This document shows positions 56,172-64,000 of a DNA stretch of 64,000 bases, piece by piece. This DNA is from Chitinimonas sp. BJYL2 (GTDB taxonomy: Bacteria; Pseudomonadota; Gammaproteobacteria; Burkholderiales; Chitinimonadaceae): NCBI RefSeq assembly GCF_027257935.1, contig NZ_JANZKW010000002.1, positions 248,001 to 312,000 on the forward strand, given 5' to 3'. Both the position numbers and the translations under genes were made by a program. The notes under the pieces are model-generated. The model worked only from the letters and a program-made list of their open reading frames with translations, was not told the DNA's origin and ran no database searches. The stretch's first letter is position 1, and each line of letters begins with the position of its first letter.

Positions 56172-56936
56172 TCAGTAGATGCTGAAGAAGAAGTATTGCC
56201 CCTGGATACGTTGATGCGTGCCGTTCTCCAGAATGGTGGCCAGCGCCTTGTTGAAACGCTCGGCCAATGCCTTGTCACCCTTACGGACGGCAATCGCCTG
56301 GCCATCGCCAAAATACTTGGGGTCCACAATGGCGGAGCCGACCATATCGAAACCCTTGCCCTTGGGCGTCTTGAGGAAGCCGTAGTAGCCCACCACCACA
56401 TCGTCGAGCACCAGATCCACATCACCCCGGCTCAGCGCGGCGTACATCTCGTCCGCGGCCTTGTAACGCACCACCTTGGAGGTGGCCGCGTATTTTTCGC
56501 TGACATAGCGGTCGTAGGTGGTGTCAGCCTGCACGCCGATCACCATCTTTGCCACCCGCGAGGGAGTGATGAACACATAGGGAATGCGCTTGGCCTTGGC
56601 AAAGAAAAAGGCCGGCGTGTTTGCATAGCGCTGGGTGAAATCCACCAGCTTCTTGCGATCTTCGGTCACCGACATCATGGCCACCACGGCATCAACCTGC
56701 TTCTTGTTGAGTGCGGGAATGAGGTTGTCCCAGTCCACCTGCACCAACTGGCAATCGGCCTTGATCTCCTTGCACAGAGCCTTGACGATATCCACGTCAA
56801 AGCCGCTGAGGTTGCCCTTCGCATCCATCTGCGAGAACGGTGGATACTTGCCCTCGATGGCAATTTTCAGCGTGTCGGCATGGGCCAGCCCCGCAAGCAG
56901 TGAGATAACAAGAAACGCGCGGGCAAAAAGGGCCAT
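56172..56936 (-). CDS. Periplasmic amino-acid-binding protein (solute-binding family 3)
   Basis: A 254-residue exported protein. A signal peptide ends at LAGLAHA, then TLKIAIEGKYPPFSQMDAKGNLSGFDVDIVKALC, the standard opening of family 3 binding proteins. AVVAMMSVTEDRKKLVDFTQRY includes the loop that contacts the ligand amino group. Relatives bind lysine, arginine, ornithine or other polar amino acids. No permease or ATPase gene is adjacent, so it is an orphan binding protein that may serve a distant transporter or a chemoreceptor. Confidence 0.9.
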   Translation of the reverse strand: MALFARAFLVISLLAGLAHADTLKIAIEGKYPPFSQMDAKGNLSGFDVDIVKALCKEIKADCQLVQVDWDNLIPALNKKQVDAVVAMMSVTEDRKKLVDFTQRYANTPAFFFAKAKRIPYVFITPSRVAKMVIGVQADTTYDRYVSEKYAATSKVVRYKAADEMYAALSRGDVDLVLDDVVVGYYGFLKTPKGKGFDMVGSAIVDPKYFGDGQAIAVRKGDKALAERFNKALATILENGTHQRIQGQYFFFSIY

Positions 56937-57157
56937 GGCAACCTCGATAAAGATTGATCAACAAGGGGCGCCGCTGCTGGCAACGCCGCAAAGTTGCAAG
57001 GCTACGCGCTTCCATATGTCATAAACAAGCGGCGAGTGACTCAGTTGCCTTGGCGCAAGCCGATGTGTTGCATTGCAACATGAGGGCGTTGCAGGCAACC
57101 GACATCGCGGCGCGCTGAACCCCTTGCCGTGTCCATCGCGAGCGTTACAATCGCGCC

Positions 57158-58180
57158 ATGCTCAGCGAACGCGCGCAAATCCTGCTCAAGACCCTGGTCG
57201 AGCGATATATCGTCGACGGGCAGCCTGTGGGCTCCCGGACTCTTTCCAAATACTCGGGGCTGGACCTGTCGCCCGCCTCGATCCGGAATGTGATGTCGGA
57301 CCTGGAGGAACTGGGTCTCATCATCAGCCCCCATACCTCCGCCGGTCGTATTCCGACTGCGCGAGGCTATCGCCTGTTTGTGGATAGCCTGATTACCATC
57401 CAGCCGTTGCAGCAGGTGGAGATCTCCGAACTGCAAGGCATGCTCCTGCCCGATAACCCGCAACGCGCTATTGCCGCCGCCTCCAGCCTGCTGTCGCAGC
57501 TGACCGAGTTTGCCGGCGTGGTCATGGCACCCAAGCGTCGTGGTATTCCCCTGGCGCAGGTGGAGTTCGTGCGGCTGTCCGAGCGCCGCATCCTGCTGAT
57601 TCTGGTAACGGCCGATGGCGATGTGCAAAACCGCATCCTGATTGGGGATCGCGACTACACCGCGCAGGAACTGACCGAAGCCACCAACTTTTTCAACCAG
57701 CATTGCACCGGCAAGACACTGGAAGAAGTGCGTGATGCCGTTTACGCCGATCTGCGCCATCTGCAGGGGGATATATCGGCACTGATGAATGCTGCGGTAC
57801 AGGCTGGCAGCCAAGCCATGGCCGAGGAAGCCAACCCGGTTGTCATCACGGGTGAAAGCAACCTCTTGCGCGTGGATGAACTCTCCAACAATGTCGAACG
57901 GCTTCGCCAGTTGTTCCGGGTTTTTGAAGACAAGACCGCCCTGCTGCACTTGCTCGATCACAGCCAGCAGGCTGCCGGCGTGCAGATCTTCATTGGCCAG
58001 GAAGCCGGACTCTCCTCACTGGACGAGTGTTCCGTGATTACCGCGCCTTACAAGGTCAACGGTCAGATCGTCGGCACACTCGGTGTCGTCGGCCCCACGC
58101 GCATGGCCTATGAGCGGGTGATTCCGATTGTGGATGTCACCGCCAAACTACTGTCGTCCGCTCTGTCACACCCCGTGTGA
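57158..58180 (+). CDS. hrcA: Heat-inducible transcription repressor HrcA
   Basis: A 340-residue repressor of groESL and dnaK operons. N-terminal winged helix: [55 protein letters not shown]; the GAF-like middle and C-terminal domains are complete. HrcA binds CIRCE inverted repeats and depends on GroEL. No CIRCE element is visible upstream of hrcA itself in this window. Divergent from the binding-protein gene with a 221-base gap that holds no other feature I can support. Confidence 0.95.
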   Translation: MLSERAQILLKTLVERYIVDGQPVGSRTLSKYSGLDLSPASIRNVMSDLEELGLIISPHTSAGRIPTARGYRLFVDSLITIQPLQQVEISELQGMLLPDNPQRAIAAASSLLSQLTEFAGVVMAPKRRGIPLAQVEFVRLSERRILLILVTADGDVQNRILIGDRDYTAQELTEATNFFNQHCTGKTLEEVRDAVYADLRHLQGDISALMNAAVQAGSQAMAEEANPVVITGESNLLRVDELSNNVERLRQLFRVFEDKTALLHLLDHSQQAAGVQIFIGQEAGLSSLDECSVITAPYKVNGQIVGTLGVVGPTRMAYERVIPIVDVTAKLLSSALSHPV

Positions 58181-58212
58181 GCACCTTGCCCACACGTTTC
58201 CTGATTGGCCCC

Positions 58213-59301
58213 ATGTTCAAACCCTTGTTGATAGCACTGGCGGCCTGCGCCTGCCTGGCTGACGAACCTGCCCTGCCCGCCCCGCCCCTTGCTTTCAACG
58301 AGCGTCCGGATGTCAGTGCCTTCATTGAAGACATGGTGCGCGAGCATGGCTTTGATCGTGATGCACTGAAAGCACAGTTCGGCCAGATCGTTGCCAAGCC
58401 ACATATAGTCGGCATTCTCGACCGCCCCTCCACCAGTCGCCCCTACCACGCATTCCGGACGGACTTCGTCAACGACACCCGTATCCGTCTGGGCGTGGCT
58501 TACTGGCACGAGCACGCCTCGCTGATTGATGCCGTCTCCCGGCGCTATGGCGTTGAGCCCGAATACCTGGTTGCCATCCTCGGGGTAGAAACCCTCTGGG
58601 GGCGCAATACCGGCAGCTTCCGTGTCATGGATGCGCTCGGCAGTATCGCCTTTGACTACCCGCGTCGAGCCGACTTCTTCCGCAATGAACTACGCGAATT
58701 CCTGTTGCTGGCGCGTGACGAAAAGCTCGATCCCTTTGTCTTCAAAGGCAGCTACGCGGGTGCTATGGGTGCACCGCAATTCATGCCCTCCAGCTTCCAC
58801 AACTTTGCAGCTGACTGGGATGGTGATGGTCGTCACGACCTCTGGCATAACACGGGCGATATTCTCGCCAGCGTGGCCAACTATTTTGTCCGCCACGGCT
58901 GGCGCCAAGGAGAGCCCTTGGTGGCCGAGGCCCAGATTGAGGGCGAGGCCTACCAGACACTGGTCGCAGACAAATTCAACCTTCACTACAAAATCAGCGA
59001 ACTGACTCAGTTTGGCGTCACCCCACTTGCGCCCATCAACGGTGATCCACTCGCCGTACTGGCACCCTTGGAACACGCTCCCGGCGAGATGCGCTACTGG
59101 CTGGGCTTCAATAATTTCTATGTGATCACGCGATACAACCGCAGCACTCTTTACGCCATGGCCACCCATGAGCTGGCACTGAAGATCAAGGCCGCGTGGT
59201 TGAACCCGGAGCTGGTGCCCGCCCCACCCAAGGCCACAAAGAAAGCGCGCAAGCAGATAAGCAAGCAGCGCGGCAAGCACAAACGGAAATCGCGACGCTG
59301 A
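58213..59301 (+). CDS. mltB: Membrane-bound lytic murein transglycosylase B
   Basis: A 362-residue peptidoglycan lytic transglycosylase. The start MFKPLLIALAAC contains a lipobox (LAAC, Cys11), so the mature protein is probably an outer-membrane lipoprotein. The catalytic glutamate is in ILGVETLWGRNTG, and GSYAGAMGAPQFMPSSF is the family signature. The C-terminus (KATKKARKQISKQRGKHKRKSRR) is strikingly basic. A GTG start at 58177 overlapping the hrcA stop (GTGA) is an alternative; it would put 12 residues before the signal peptide. Confidence 0.92.
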   Translation: MFKPLLIALAACACLADEPALPAPPLAFNERPDVSAFIEDMVREHGFDRDALKAQFGQIVAKPHIVGILDRPSTSRPYHAFRTDFVNDTRIRLGVAYWHEHASLIDAVSRRYGVEPEYLVAILGVETLWGRNTGSFRVMDALGSIAFDYPRRADFFRNELREFLLLARDEKLDPFVFKGSYAGAMGAPQFMPSSFHNFAADWDGDGRHDLWHNTGDILASVANYFVRHGWRQGEPLVAEAQIEGEAYQTLVADKFNLHYKISELTQFGVTPLAPINGDPLAVLAPLEHAPGEMRYWLGFNNFYVITRYNRSTLYAMATHELALKIKAAWLNPELVPAPPKATKKARKQISKQRGKHKRKSRR

Positions 59302-59333
59302 GTCCACGCGCGGGTGACAGGGAGGCCAACACC

Positions 59334-59669
59334 ATGATCAACCACTTCATCGCACTGCTATCGATACTGATCCTGCTGGGTGTGTTCGGCATGCTGCTAC
59401 GCGATGCGCGATATTTCATGGGCAAATCCAGGGGTACCGCGTATGCGCTCTTTGCCTATGCCGGGCTAACGCTTCTTGGCACCCTCGTATACGGCAATGA
59501 CCTGTATATCTACAGGAAAATGCTCGACCATGATTCCGCACTGATGGGCTTTTTGCAGCTATTGGGCGTGATGTTCAAAAACGTCATTCCAATCCTGCCA
59601 GGATCACTGGCCTTGCTGGTTTACACCCTCGTCGGCAGACCCGGCGGCAAAGCCGAAAAGCAGGCATGA
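59334..59669 (+). CDS. Small membrane protein of unknown function
   Basis: A 111-residue protein with three predicted membrane helices (about 4-24, 38-57, 77-103). ATG 59334 has GGGAGG ahead, making it clearly translated; the longer frame from 59196 overlaps mltB. I do not recognise a family. It follows mltB by 32 bases and precedes a strong terminator, so it likely shares the hrcA-mltB transcript. Confidence 0.65.
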   Translation: MINHFIALLSILILLGVFGMLLRDARYFMGKSRGTAYALFAYAGLTLLGTLVYGNDLYIYRKMLDHDSALMGFLQLLGVMFKNVIPILPGSLALLVYTLVGRPGGKAEKQA

Positions 59670-59686
59670 AACGCCCGCGCTGCAAG

Positions 59687-59718
59687 AAAAAAGCTGCCCG
59701 TAGGCAGCTTTTTTAAAC
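59687..59718. terminator. Bidirectional terminator after the small membrane protein gene and ribE
   Basis: AAAAAAGCTGCC (59687-59698), loop CGTA, GGCAGCTTTTTT (59703-59714). It lies 18 bases after the membrane protein stop and 22 beyond the ribE stop on the other strand. Confidence 0.93.
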
Positions 59719-59739
59719 ACCCGTCAAACCGCTGAGCCT

Positions 59740-60360
59740 TCAACCCGCCTTGGCTTTGAACTCGGGCAACATGCGTTCAAGATAACGGGCGATCAAGTCG
59801 ATTTCCAGATTCACCTTATCGCCCGATTTCAGGTGCTTGAGCGCCGTCACCGCCACGGTATGCGGGATCAGATTGACAGAGAACACCGTATTCGCACCGC
59901 GGTCCGTCACCTCATTTGTCGTCAGTGATACCCCGTTGATCACCACCGAACCCTTGATGGCAATAAAGCGGCCCAGCTCCTTGGGACACTGCACCATCAA
60001 CTGCCAGCTCTCGCCCAGCTGTTCAAAACGCACCACCCGGCCAAGGCCGTCAACATGGCCAGAGACCAGATGTCCGCCAATACGGTCACCCAGGCACATG
60101 GCCTTTTCGAGATTCACCTCGCGGCCGGGATCATCCAGGCCCACCGTGCAGCGTAGCGATTCCGCCGACACATCGAACTTGAAACTGTGAGCGGTCTTGG
60201 CCACGACGGTCATGCAGGCACCGTTGACCGCGATGCTGTCACCGATCTTCACATCACCCATATCGAGATGATCACTGACCACCATGACACGCAAACCCTC
60301 GCCATCGAGCGGGGTCATATTGGCGATTTTGCCGGTAGCTTCAATGATGCCGGTAAACAT
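59740..60360 (-). CDS. ribE: Riboflavin synthase, alpha subunit
   Basis: A 206-residue enzyme that dismutates two lumazines to riboflavin. MFTGIIEATGKIANM is the classical start, and the two lumazine-binding barrels are recognisable: DSIAVNGACMTVV / GGHLVSGHVDG, then GSVVINGVSLTTNEV. The longer frame to 60465 runs into the methyltransferase gene, so ATG 60360 is used. Last gene of the nrdR-ribD-methyltransferase-ribE cluster. Confidence 0.95.
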   Translation of the reverse strand: MFTGIIEATGKIANMTPLDGEGLRVMVVSDHLDMGDVKIGDSIAVNGACMTVVAKTAHSFKFDVSAESLRCTVGLDDPGREVNLEKAMCLGDRIGGHLVSGHVDGLGRVVRFEQLGESWQLMVQCPKELGRFIAIKGSVVINGVSLTTNEVTDRGANTVFSVNLIPHTVAVTALKHLKSGDKVNLEIDLIARYLERMLPEFKAKAG

Positions 60361-60389
60361 ACGGATTCTTTCAGGCGGACATGGGCGAA

Positions 60390-61142
60390 TTATGGAACGG
60401 GTTTGCGACAGGCGCGCAGTTTTAGCGGCCAACTGACGGTTTTTGCGACAGCAGGGTCGCCCCATACTGCGGCAAGCTGCTGTGCCAGCGCCGGCAAGGG
60501 GTCAACGCCCTTGGACTGACGGTAGCGCTGTGTGGCCGACCACGTACCCAGATAACCCACAAGCGCGTCCAGATCCCATTGCAGCGACATATCCAGTGAG
60601 GGCGTGGCGATATCGGCATAGGGCAGTTCCAGACCCGCATAACCCTGCTCGATCCAGCGGCGCTCTGGCGGCCAGTACGGGCCAATGACCTGATGATAGA
60701 AGTGGCTGACGAGCGCATCGACCTCTGGCTCGCAACTGAACACCTCGTAGCACCACACGGCCAGCACACCACCGGGTTTGAGTACGCGCGTGGATTCCAG
60801 CATGAAGTCTGGCAGATCAAACCAGTGCAGCGCTTGCGCCACCGTGAGCACATCCACGCTCGCGTCCAAGGCGCTCATCGCCTCGGCAGGTTCCTGGCGG
60901 TAGTCGATATTGGCGCGCTGTTCAGCATTGGCAATCTGCGTAGCCGATGGCTCGGTGGCAATCACCCGCTCAAAACGCTGCGCGAGCGCCACGGCAGCCT
61001 GACCGTTGCCGGTGGCCACATCCAGCGCTAGCACCCGGCTGGGGGCAACCTGGGCCAGCCAGTCAAACAGGGCTTCGGGGTAGTTGGGGCGGTAGCGCGC
61101 GTAGTCGTTGGCCTGCCGGGAGAAATGATCCTTGAAGCTCAT
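60390..61142 (-). CDS. Class I SAM-dependent methyltransferase
   Basis: A 250-residue protein with the Rossmann-like fold: LDVATGNGQAAVALAQRFERVIATEPSATQI (SAM-binding motif I and the acidic end of strand 2), DVLTVAQALHWFDLPDFMLESTRVLKPGGVLAVWCY (motif III/IV). It resembles cytoplasmic methyltransferases of the SmtA/trans-aconitate type (methyltransferase domain 11). It starts 3 bases after ribD and lies ahead of ribE, so it is co-transcribed with riboflavin genes, but its substrate is not evident. Confidence 0.85.
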   Translation of the reverse strand: MSFKDHFSRQANDYARYRPNYPEALFDWLAQVAPSRVLALDVATGNGQAAVALAQRFERVIATEPSATQIANAEQRANIDYRQEPAEAMSALDASVDVLTVAQALHWFDLPDFMLESTRVLKPGGVLAVWCYEVFSCEPEVDALVSHFYHQVIGPYWPPERRWIEQGYAGLELPYADIATPSLDMSLQWDLDALVGYLGTWSATQRYRQSKGVDPLPALAQQLAAVWGDPAVAKTVSWPLKLRACRKPVP

Positions 61143-61145
61143 GGG

Positions 61146-62258
61146 CTAATCCTTGCCATCAAAACGGAGCGTGTAACGCATGTCAGCTCCGATCTTGCGC
61201 ACATCGGCAACGCGTGGTGCCAGCTTGTCAGCCAACGACTGCAGCGAAAAATCCGCCATGCCGGCAGCCATGCCACCGAGCAGCACCGGTGCCTGATACA
61301 GAATGACTTCGTCCACCAGACCGCTTTGCAGCCATGCGCCATTGAGCCGCGCGCCCGATTCCACGGTGATTTCATTGCAGCCACGCTGACCCAGCAAAAC
61401 AAGCGTGGCGGCCAGGTCAACGCGACCGTGCTGATCTGGCAGTGCCACGACATCGGCACCTACAGCCTGCAAGGCTTGAACATGCGTGGCAGGTGCATCG
61501 GCCACAATGACCAGCGTCTTGCCCGGTGCGTGCAGGAGCTTGGCATGAGTCGATAATTGGGCGCGGCTATCGAGCACCACGCGCAGCGGCTGGCGGCCAA
61601 TGTCAAGATCGCGCACCGTGAGTAACGGGTCGTCCTTGAGCACCGTGCCGCTGCCGGTGAGCATGACGCACGACCGGGCGCGCAGGCGCTGCACATCGGC
61701 GCGGGCCTCGGGACCGGTGATCCACTGGCTTTCGCCGTTGGCGAGGGCGGTCTTGCCATCCAGGCTTGCCGCAATCTTGAGTCGTAGCCACGGCCGACTA
61801 CGCTCGATCCGGCTGAGAAAGCCCTTCATCGATTCGCGCGCTTCGGCGGCCATCAGGCCCTCTTCGACCGTGATTCCGGCCGCGCGCAGCATGGCGAGGC
61901 CACGGCCGGCGACTTCGTGGTATGGGTCTTCCAGCGCCACGACAACACGGCCAATGCCGGCTTTGATCAGCCCTTCGGCACACGGCGGCGTGCGGCCGTG
62001 GTGGGAACAGGGTTCGAGCGTGACATAGGCAGTGGCACCCGCCAGCGACTCACCCGCCGCCAAGGCCTCGCGCATGGCCATGACCTCAGCATGCGCGCCG
62101 CCCGCTTGCTGACTGTGACCACGGCCGATGATGCGGCCATCGCGGACAATCACACTGCCCACGCAAGGATTGGGCGTGGTGATGCATCGGCCCGACTCGC
62201 CCATGCGCAGGGCCTCGGCCATAAATGAATGATCGGCGGCGCTGAAGGTCGTCGTCAC
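61146..62258 (-). CDS. ribD: Bifunctional riboflavin deaminase/reductase
   Basis: A 370-residue two-domain enzyme. Deaminase domain (1-150) with the zinc motifs [11 protein letters not shown] and [18 protein letters not shown]; reductase domain (about 155-365) with [25 protein letters not shown]. It catalyses the second and third steps from GTP to lumazine. The start is GTG at 62258, overlapping the nrdR stop (GTGA); it aligns [23 protein letters not shown] with relatives. Confidence 0.95.
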   Translation of the reverse strand: MTTTFSAADHSFMAEALRMGESGRCITTPNPCVGSVIVRDGRIIGRGHSQQAGGAHAEVMAMREALAAGESLAGATAYVTLEPCSHHGRTPPCAEGLIKAGIGRVVVALEDPYHEVAGRGLAMLRAAGITVEEGLMAAEARESMKGFLSRIERSRPWLRLKIAASLDGKTALANGESQWITGPEARADVQRLRARSCVMLTGSGTVLKDDPLLTVRDLDIGRQPLRVVLDSRAQLSTHAKLLHAPGKTLVIVADAPATHVQALQAVGADVVALPDQHGRVDLAATLVLLGQRGCNEITVESGARLNGAWLQSGLVDEVILYQAPVLLGGMAAGMADFSLQSLADKLAPRVADVRKIGADMRYTLRFDGKD

Positions 62259-62710
62259 TGCTTCTTGCTCACTTCGCGGATCACATCACGGAAATCGTCC
62301 ACATCCTGAAAGCTGCGGTACACCGAGGCAAAACGGATGTAGGCCACCTTGTCGAGCTTGGCCAGCTCGGTCATCACCATTTCGCCGATACGCCGCGAAT
62401 CGATCTCGCGCTCACCCAGCGCAAGAATCTTGCGGTCGATATGGGCAATGGCTTCGTCAACCAGATGGGTCGGGACGGGCCGCTTGTGCAAGGCGCGCTG
62501 GAAGCTGATGCGCACCTTGTTGGTGTCGTAATCGGCACGGGTTCCGTTGGTTTTGACGACCTGTGGGGGACGAACTTCGGCGGTTTCAAACGTGGTGAAG
62601 CGCTTGTCGCAATCGGCGCATTTGCGGCGGCGACGGATGCTGTCACCTTCTTCAGATAGGCGGGTGTCGACAACCTGTGTTTCGGGCGAGCCGCAGAACG
62701 GGCATTTCAT
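62255..62710 (-). CDS. nrdR: Transcriptional repressor NrdR
   Basis: A 151-residue zinc-finger/ATP-cone repressor of ribonucleotide reductase genes. [17 protein letters not shown] and [15 protein letters not shown] hold the two CxxC pairs of the zinc ribbon; the ATP-cone follows. ATG 62710 is used rather than 62737, since the extra residues precede the conserved MKCPFC. First gene of the cluster with ribD, a common arrangement. Confidence 0.96.
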   Translation of the reverse strand: MKCPFCGSPETQVVDTRLSEEGDSIRRRRKCADCDKRFTTFETAEVRPPQVVKTNGTRADYDTNKVRISFQRALHKRPVPTHLVDEAIAHIDRKILALGEREIDSRRIGEMVMTELAKLDKVAYIRFASVYRSFQDVDDFRDVIREVSKKQ

Positions 62711-62766
62711 GGCAGAACTCCTGGTAACCCGACGCAAGGTGCGTTCGGGCAGGCACAGGCGGCATT

Positions 62767-63840
62767 CTACCTGTGGGAGTCGTCACTTGCCGGCTGGCTG
62801 ACAAGCATCGCCAGACTGGCTTGCCGCTCGGGCGCCGGCTGCTGCGCCAGCAGTTTGACCGCAGCATGAAAGGCCGGGAAGTCGCTGCCGTGGGATCGGA
62901 ACAGTGCCCGCAAGGCCGGCACCAGCGCGTGATAGGTGCTGATGGATGCGAAATGCGCATTGTTGGGGGCTGGCCGGAACCAGCTGTCATAGCCCAGCAC
63001 GCTACCGGAGGACTGTTTGAGTGCGGCATAGTCCACCGCCACTTCCGATTGAATCCGCTGTTTGCCCTGGCGCTTTGTTTCATCGTCGCTGGCACTGGCA
63101 TACAAGGCGGACAAACGCGCTCGTCCCCGATTCATGAGTGCCAGAACCTGTTGGCGGCGCTGCTCGGATTGTTCCGCCGCCAAGCGCTGCGAGGCATTGC
63201 CGTGCTGAGTCAGCCAGCGAGCAAGCCCCTCCTGCTCCACCGCGGTGGCATAAGCTTCATTGAAGGCCGTGTCGTCACGCACATACACGCGCTGGTGGGC
63301 CAGTTCATGAAAGATCAGCCGGGCAATGGCCAGGTCATCCAGACGCAAGGTGGTGTTGAGCAAGGGATCGGCAAACCAGCCCAAGGTGGAATAGGCCGGA
63401 ATCCCATACAGATACACATCTTCACCGGCTTGCTCACGCTGCTGTGCATAACGCCGGGCCTCCGCCTCGTCGTAATACCCGCGATAAGTCAGGCAACCAG
63501 CCACCGGAAAGCAGCTCTGGACAGGCACCAAGGACAGCTCAGGAGTGCTCACCACATTCCACAGCACGAAGGGACGCTGCAAATCAGCGTAGCGCGTGTA
63601 ACTGGCGTTATCGGGAAGATCCAGTTCAGTCACGGCGAAACGGCGCAGCTGCTGGACGAGCCGGAGCTTGCGCACTGTTTCTGCGGGCAAGTCCGGGTCG
63701 GCCAGCCAGTCGTCAATCGGCCGAGCCCGGTCCAAGACCTCGGCCTGACCGCGTGCCGCCTGGGCAAGGTAGCCCAGATTGGCGCACCCCGATATCAGCA
63801 GCAGGCTACTCAGTAACAGCAGAGTCCGGACGATCAGCAT
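62767..63840 (-). CDS. Zinc aminopeptidase-like lipoprotein (DUF2265 family)
   Basis: A 357-residue protein with a lipoprotein signal peptide ([12 protein letters not shown], lipobox ISGC). Residues from about 145 include [30 protein letters not shown] and the zinc motif [24 protein letters not shown] (HExxH-type with a downstream Glu). It belongs to the putative aminopeptidase family pfam10023, known by sequence in many beta- and gammaproteobacteria. Site: periplasmic face of a membrane. Substrate is not established. Confidence 0.88.
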   Translation of the reverse strand: MLIVRTLLLLSSLLLISGCANLGYLAQAARGQAEVLDRARPIDDWLADPDLPAETVRKLRLVQQLRRFAVTELDLPDNASYTRYADLQRPFVLWNVVSTPELSLVPVQSCFPVAGCLTYRGYYDEAEARRYAQQREQAGEDVYLYGIPAYSTLGWFADPLLNTTLRLDDLAIARLIFHELAHQRVYVRDDTAFNEAYATAVEQEGLARWLTQHGNASQRLAAEQSEQRRQQVLALMNRGRARLSALYASASDDETKRQGKQRIQSEVAVDYAALKQSSGSVLGYDSWFRPAPNNAHFASISTYHALVPALRALFRSHGSDFPAFHAAVKLLAQQPAPERQASLAMLVSQPASDDSHR

Positions 63841-63876
63841 GGCCTCAGTGTAGGGGATATCGCTCCGGCTGCTGCA

Positions 63877-64000
63877 CTACAGGTTACCCACGAACAAGCG
63901 CCGCATCAGCGCCTGCTTGAGTCCGCCGGCTTCGTCCAGACCCAGACGCGCCAGCCATTGCGGCGGCACCGGCTTGTCGTCAAACAAACCACGCATGGCT
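63877..64000 (-). CDS. C-terminal fragment of an unidentified protein, cut by window edge
   Basis: An open frame of 40 codons plus one base ends at TAG (63877-63879); the product ends in a stretch such as LFDDKPVPPQWLARLGLDEAGG and RRLFVGNL. Codon use fits the neighbouring genes. The 5' part lies outside the window. I do not recognise it. Confidence 0.45.
   Translation of the reverse strand, partial: AMRGLFDDKPVPPQWLARLGLDEAGGLKQALMRRLFVGNL

Noticed and set aside
56159-56425. N-terminal extension of the Cdd1-like gene up to 56425
   Set aside because: It overlaps the well-supported binding-protein gene in another frame and has a Trp/Arg-rich shadow composition.
56937-57157. CIRCE element upstream of hrcA
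   Set aside because: Looked for TTAGCACTC with a GAGTGCTAA partner; only an isolated GAGTGACT-like stretch is present.

Overview
The window looks like a chromosomal segment of a GC-rich (roughly 60%) Gram-negative bacterium, most likely a betaproteobacterium of the Neisseriales type. The clues are the hrcA / nadK / recN neighbourhood, an nrdR-ribD-ribE cluster, a dihydrolipoamide dehydrogenase carrying its own lipoyl domain, a HexR-type Entner-Doudoroff regulator, and TonB-dependent uptake of starch fragments. I assign lineage from gene content only. I saw no rRNA, tRNA, CRISPR array, insertion sequence or prophage.

Layout. 1-1.6 kb: Flp pilin and a TadG-like protein, running off the left edge. 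1.8-4.5 kb: a Sel1-repeat protein and a TPR/GT41 glycosyltransferase. 4.6-6.8 kb: gap and an aldo/keto reductase. 6.8-28 kb: a large starch/malto-oligosaccharide region. It holds a cytoplasmic alpha-glucosidase, a secreted pullulanase, a secreted alpha-amylase with a MATE exporter in the same operon, a TonB-dependent receptor, and the operon malK-malE-malF-malG-kinase-like protein-periplasmic GH13. 28-37 kb: edd-eda divergent from zwf-pgl-glk-hexR-pgi. 37-44.4 kb: a SHOCT-type protein and the pyruvate dehydrogenase genes aceE-aceF-lpdA. 44.6-50.9 kb: an exported metallo-beta-lactamase-fold protein, two GGDEF proteins (one degenerate) and a chemoreceptor. 51-64 kb: housekeeping genes (pyk, tadA, recN, nadK, a Cdd1-like protein, an amino-acid-binding protein, hrcA, mltB, ribE, a methyltransferase, ribD, nrdR and an aminopeptidase lipoprotein).

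Together these genes form an almost complete route from starch to acetyl-CoA. Secreted amylase and pullulanase cut the polymer, the TonB receptor brings oligosaccharides through the outer membrane, the periplasmic GH13 trims them, and MalEFGK imports them. The GH13 family 23 enzyme releases glucose, which Glk, Zwf, Pgl, Edd, Eda, Gap and Pyk convert to pyruvate, and PDH makes acetyl-CoA. Two operator families visible by eye tie it together. A GTAGT-N3-ACTAC palindrome (HexR-like) lies upstream of gap, edd and zwf, with weaker versions before pyk and the TonB receptor. A CAAAAGCGCTTTGG palindrome (LacI-family-like) lies upstream of the pullulanase and between the amylase and TonB receptor, with a partial copy before malK. 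The most interesting unknown is the kinase-fold protein encoded inside the malto-oligosaccharide transport operon.
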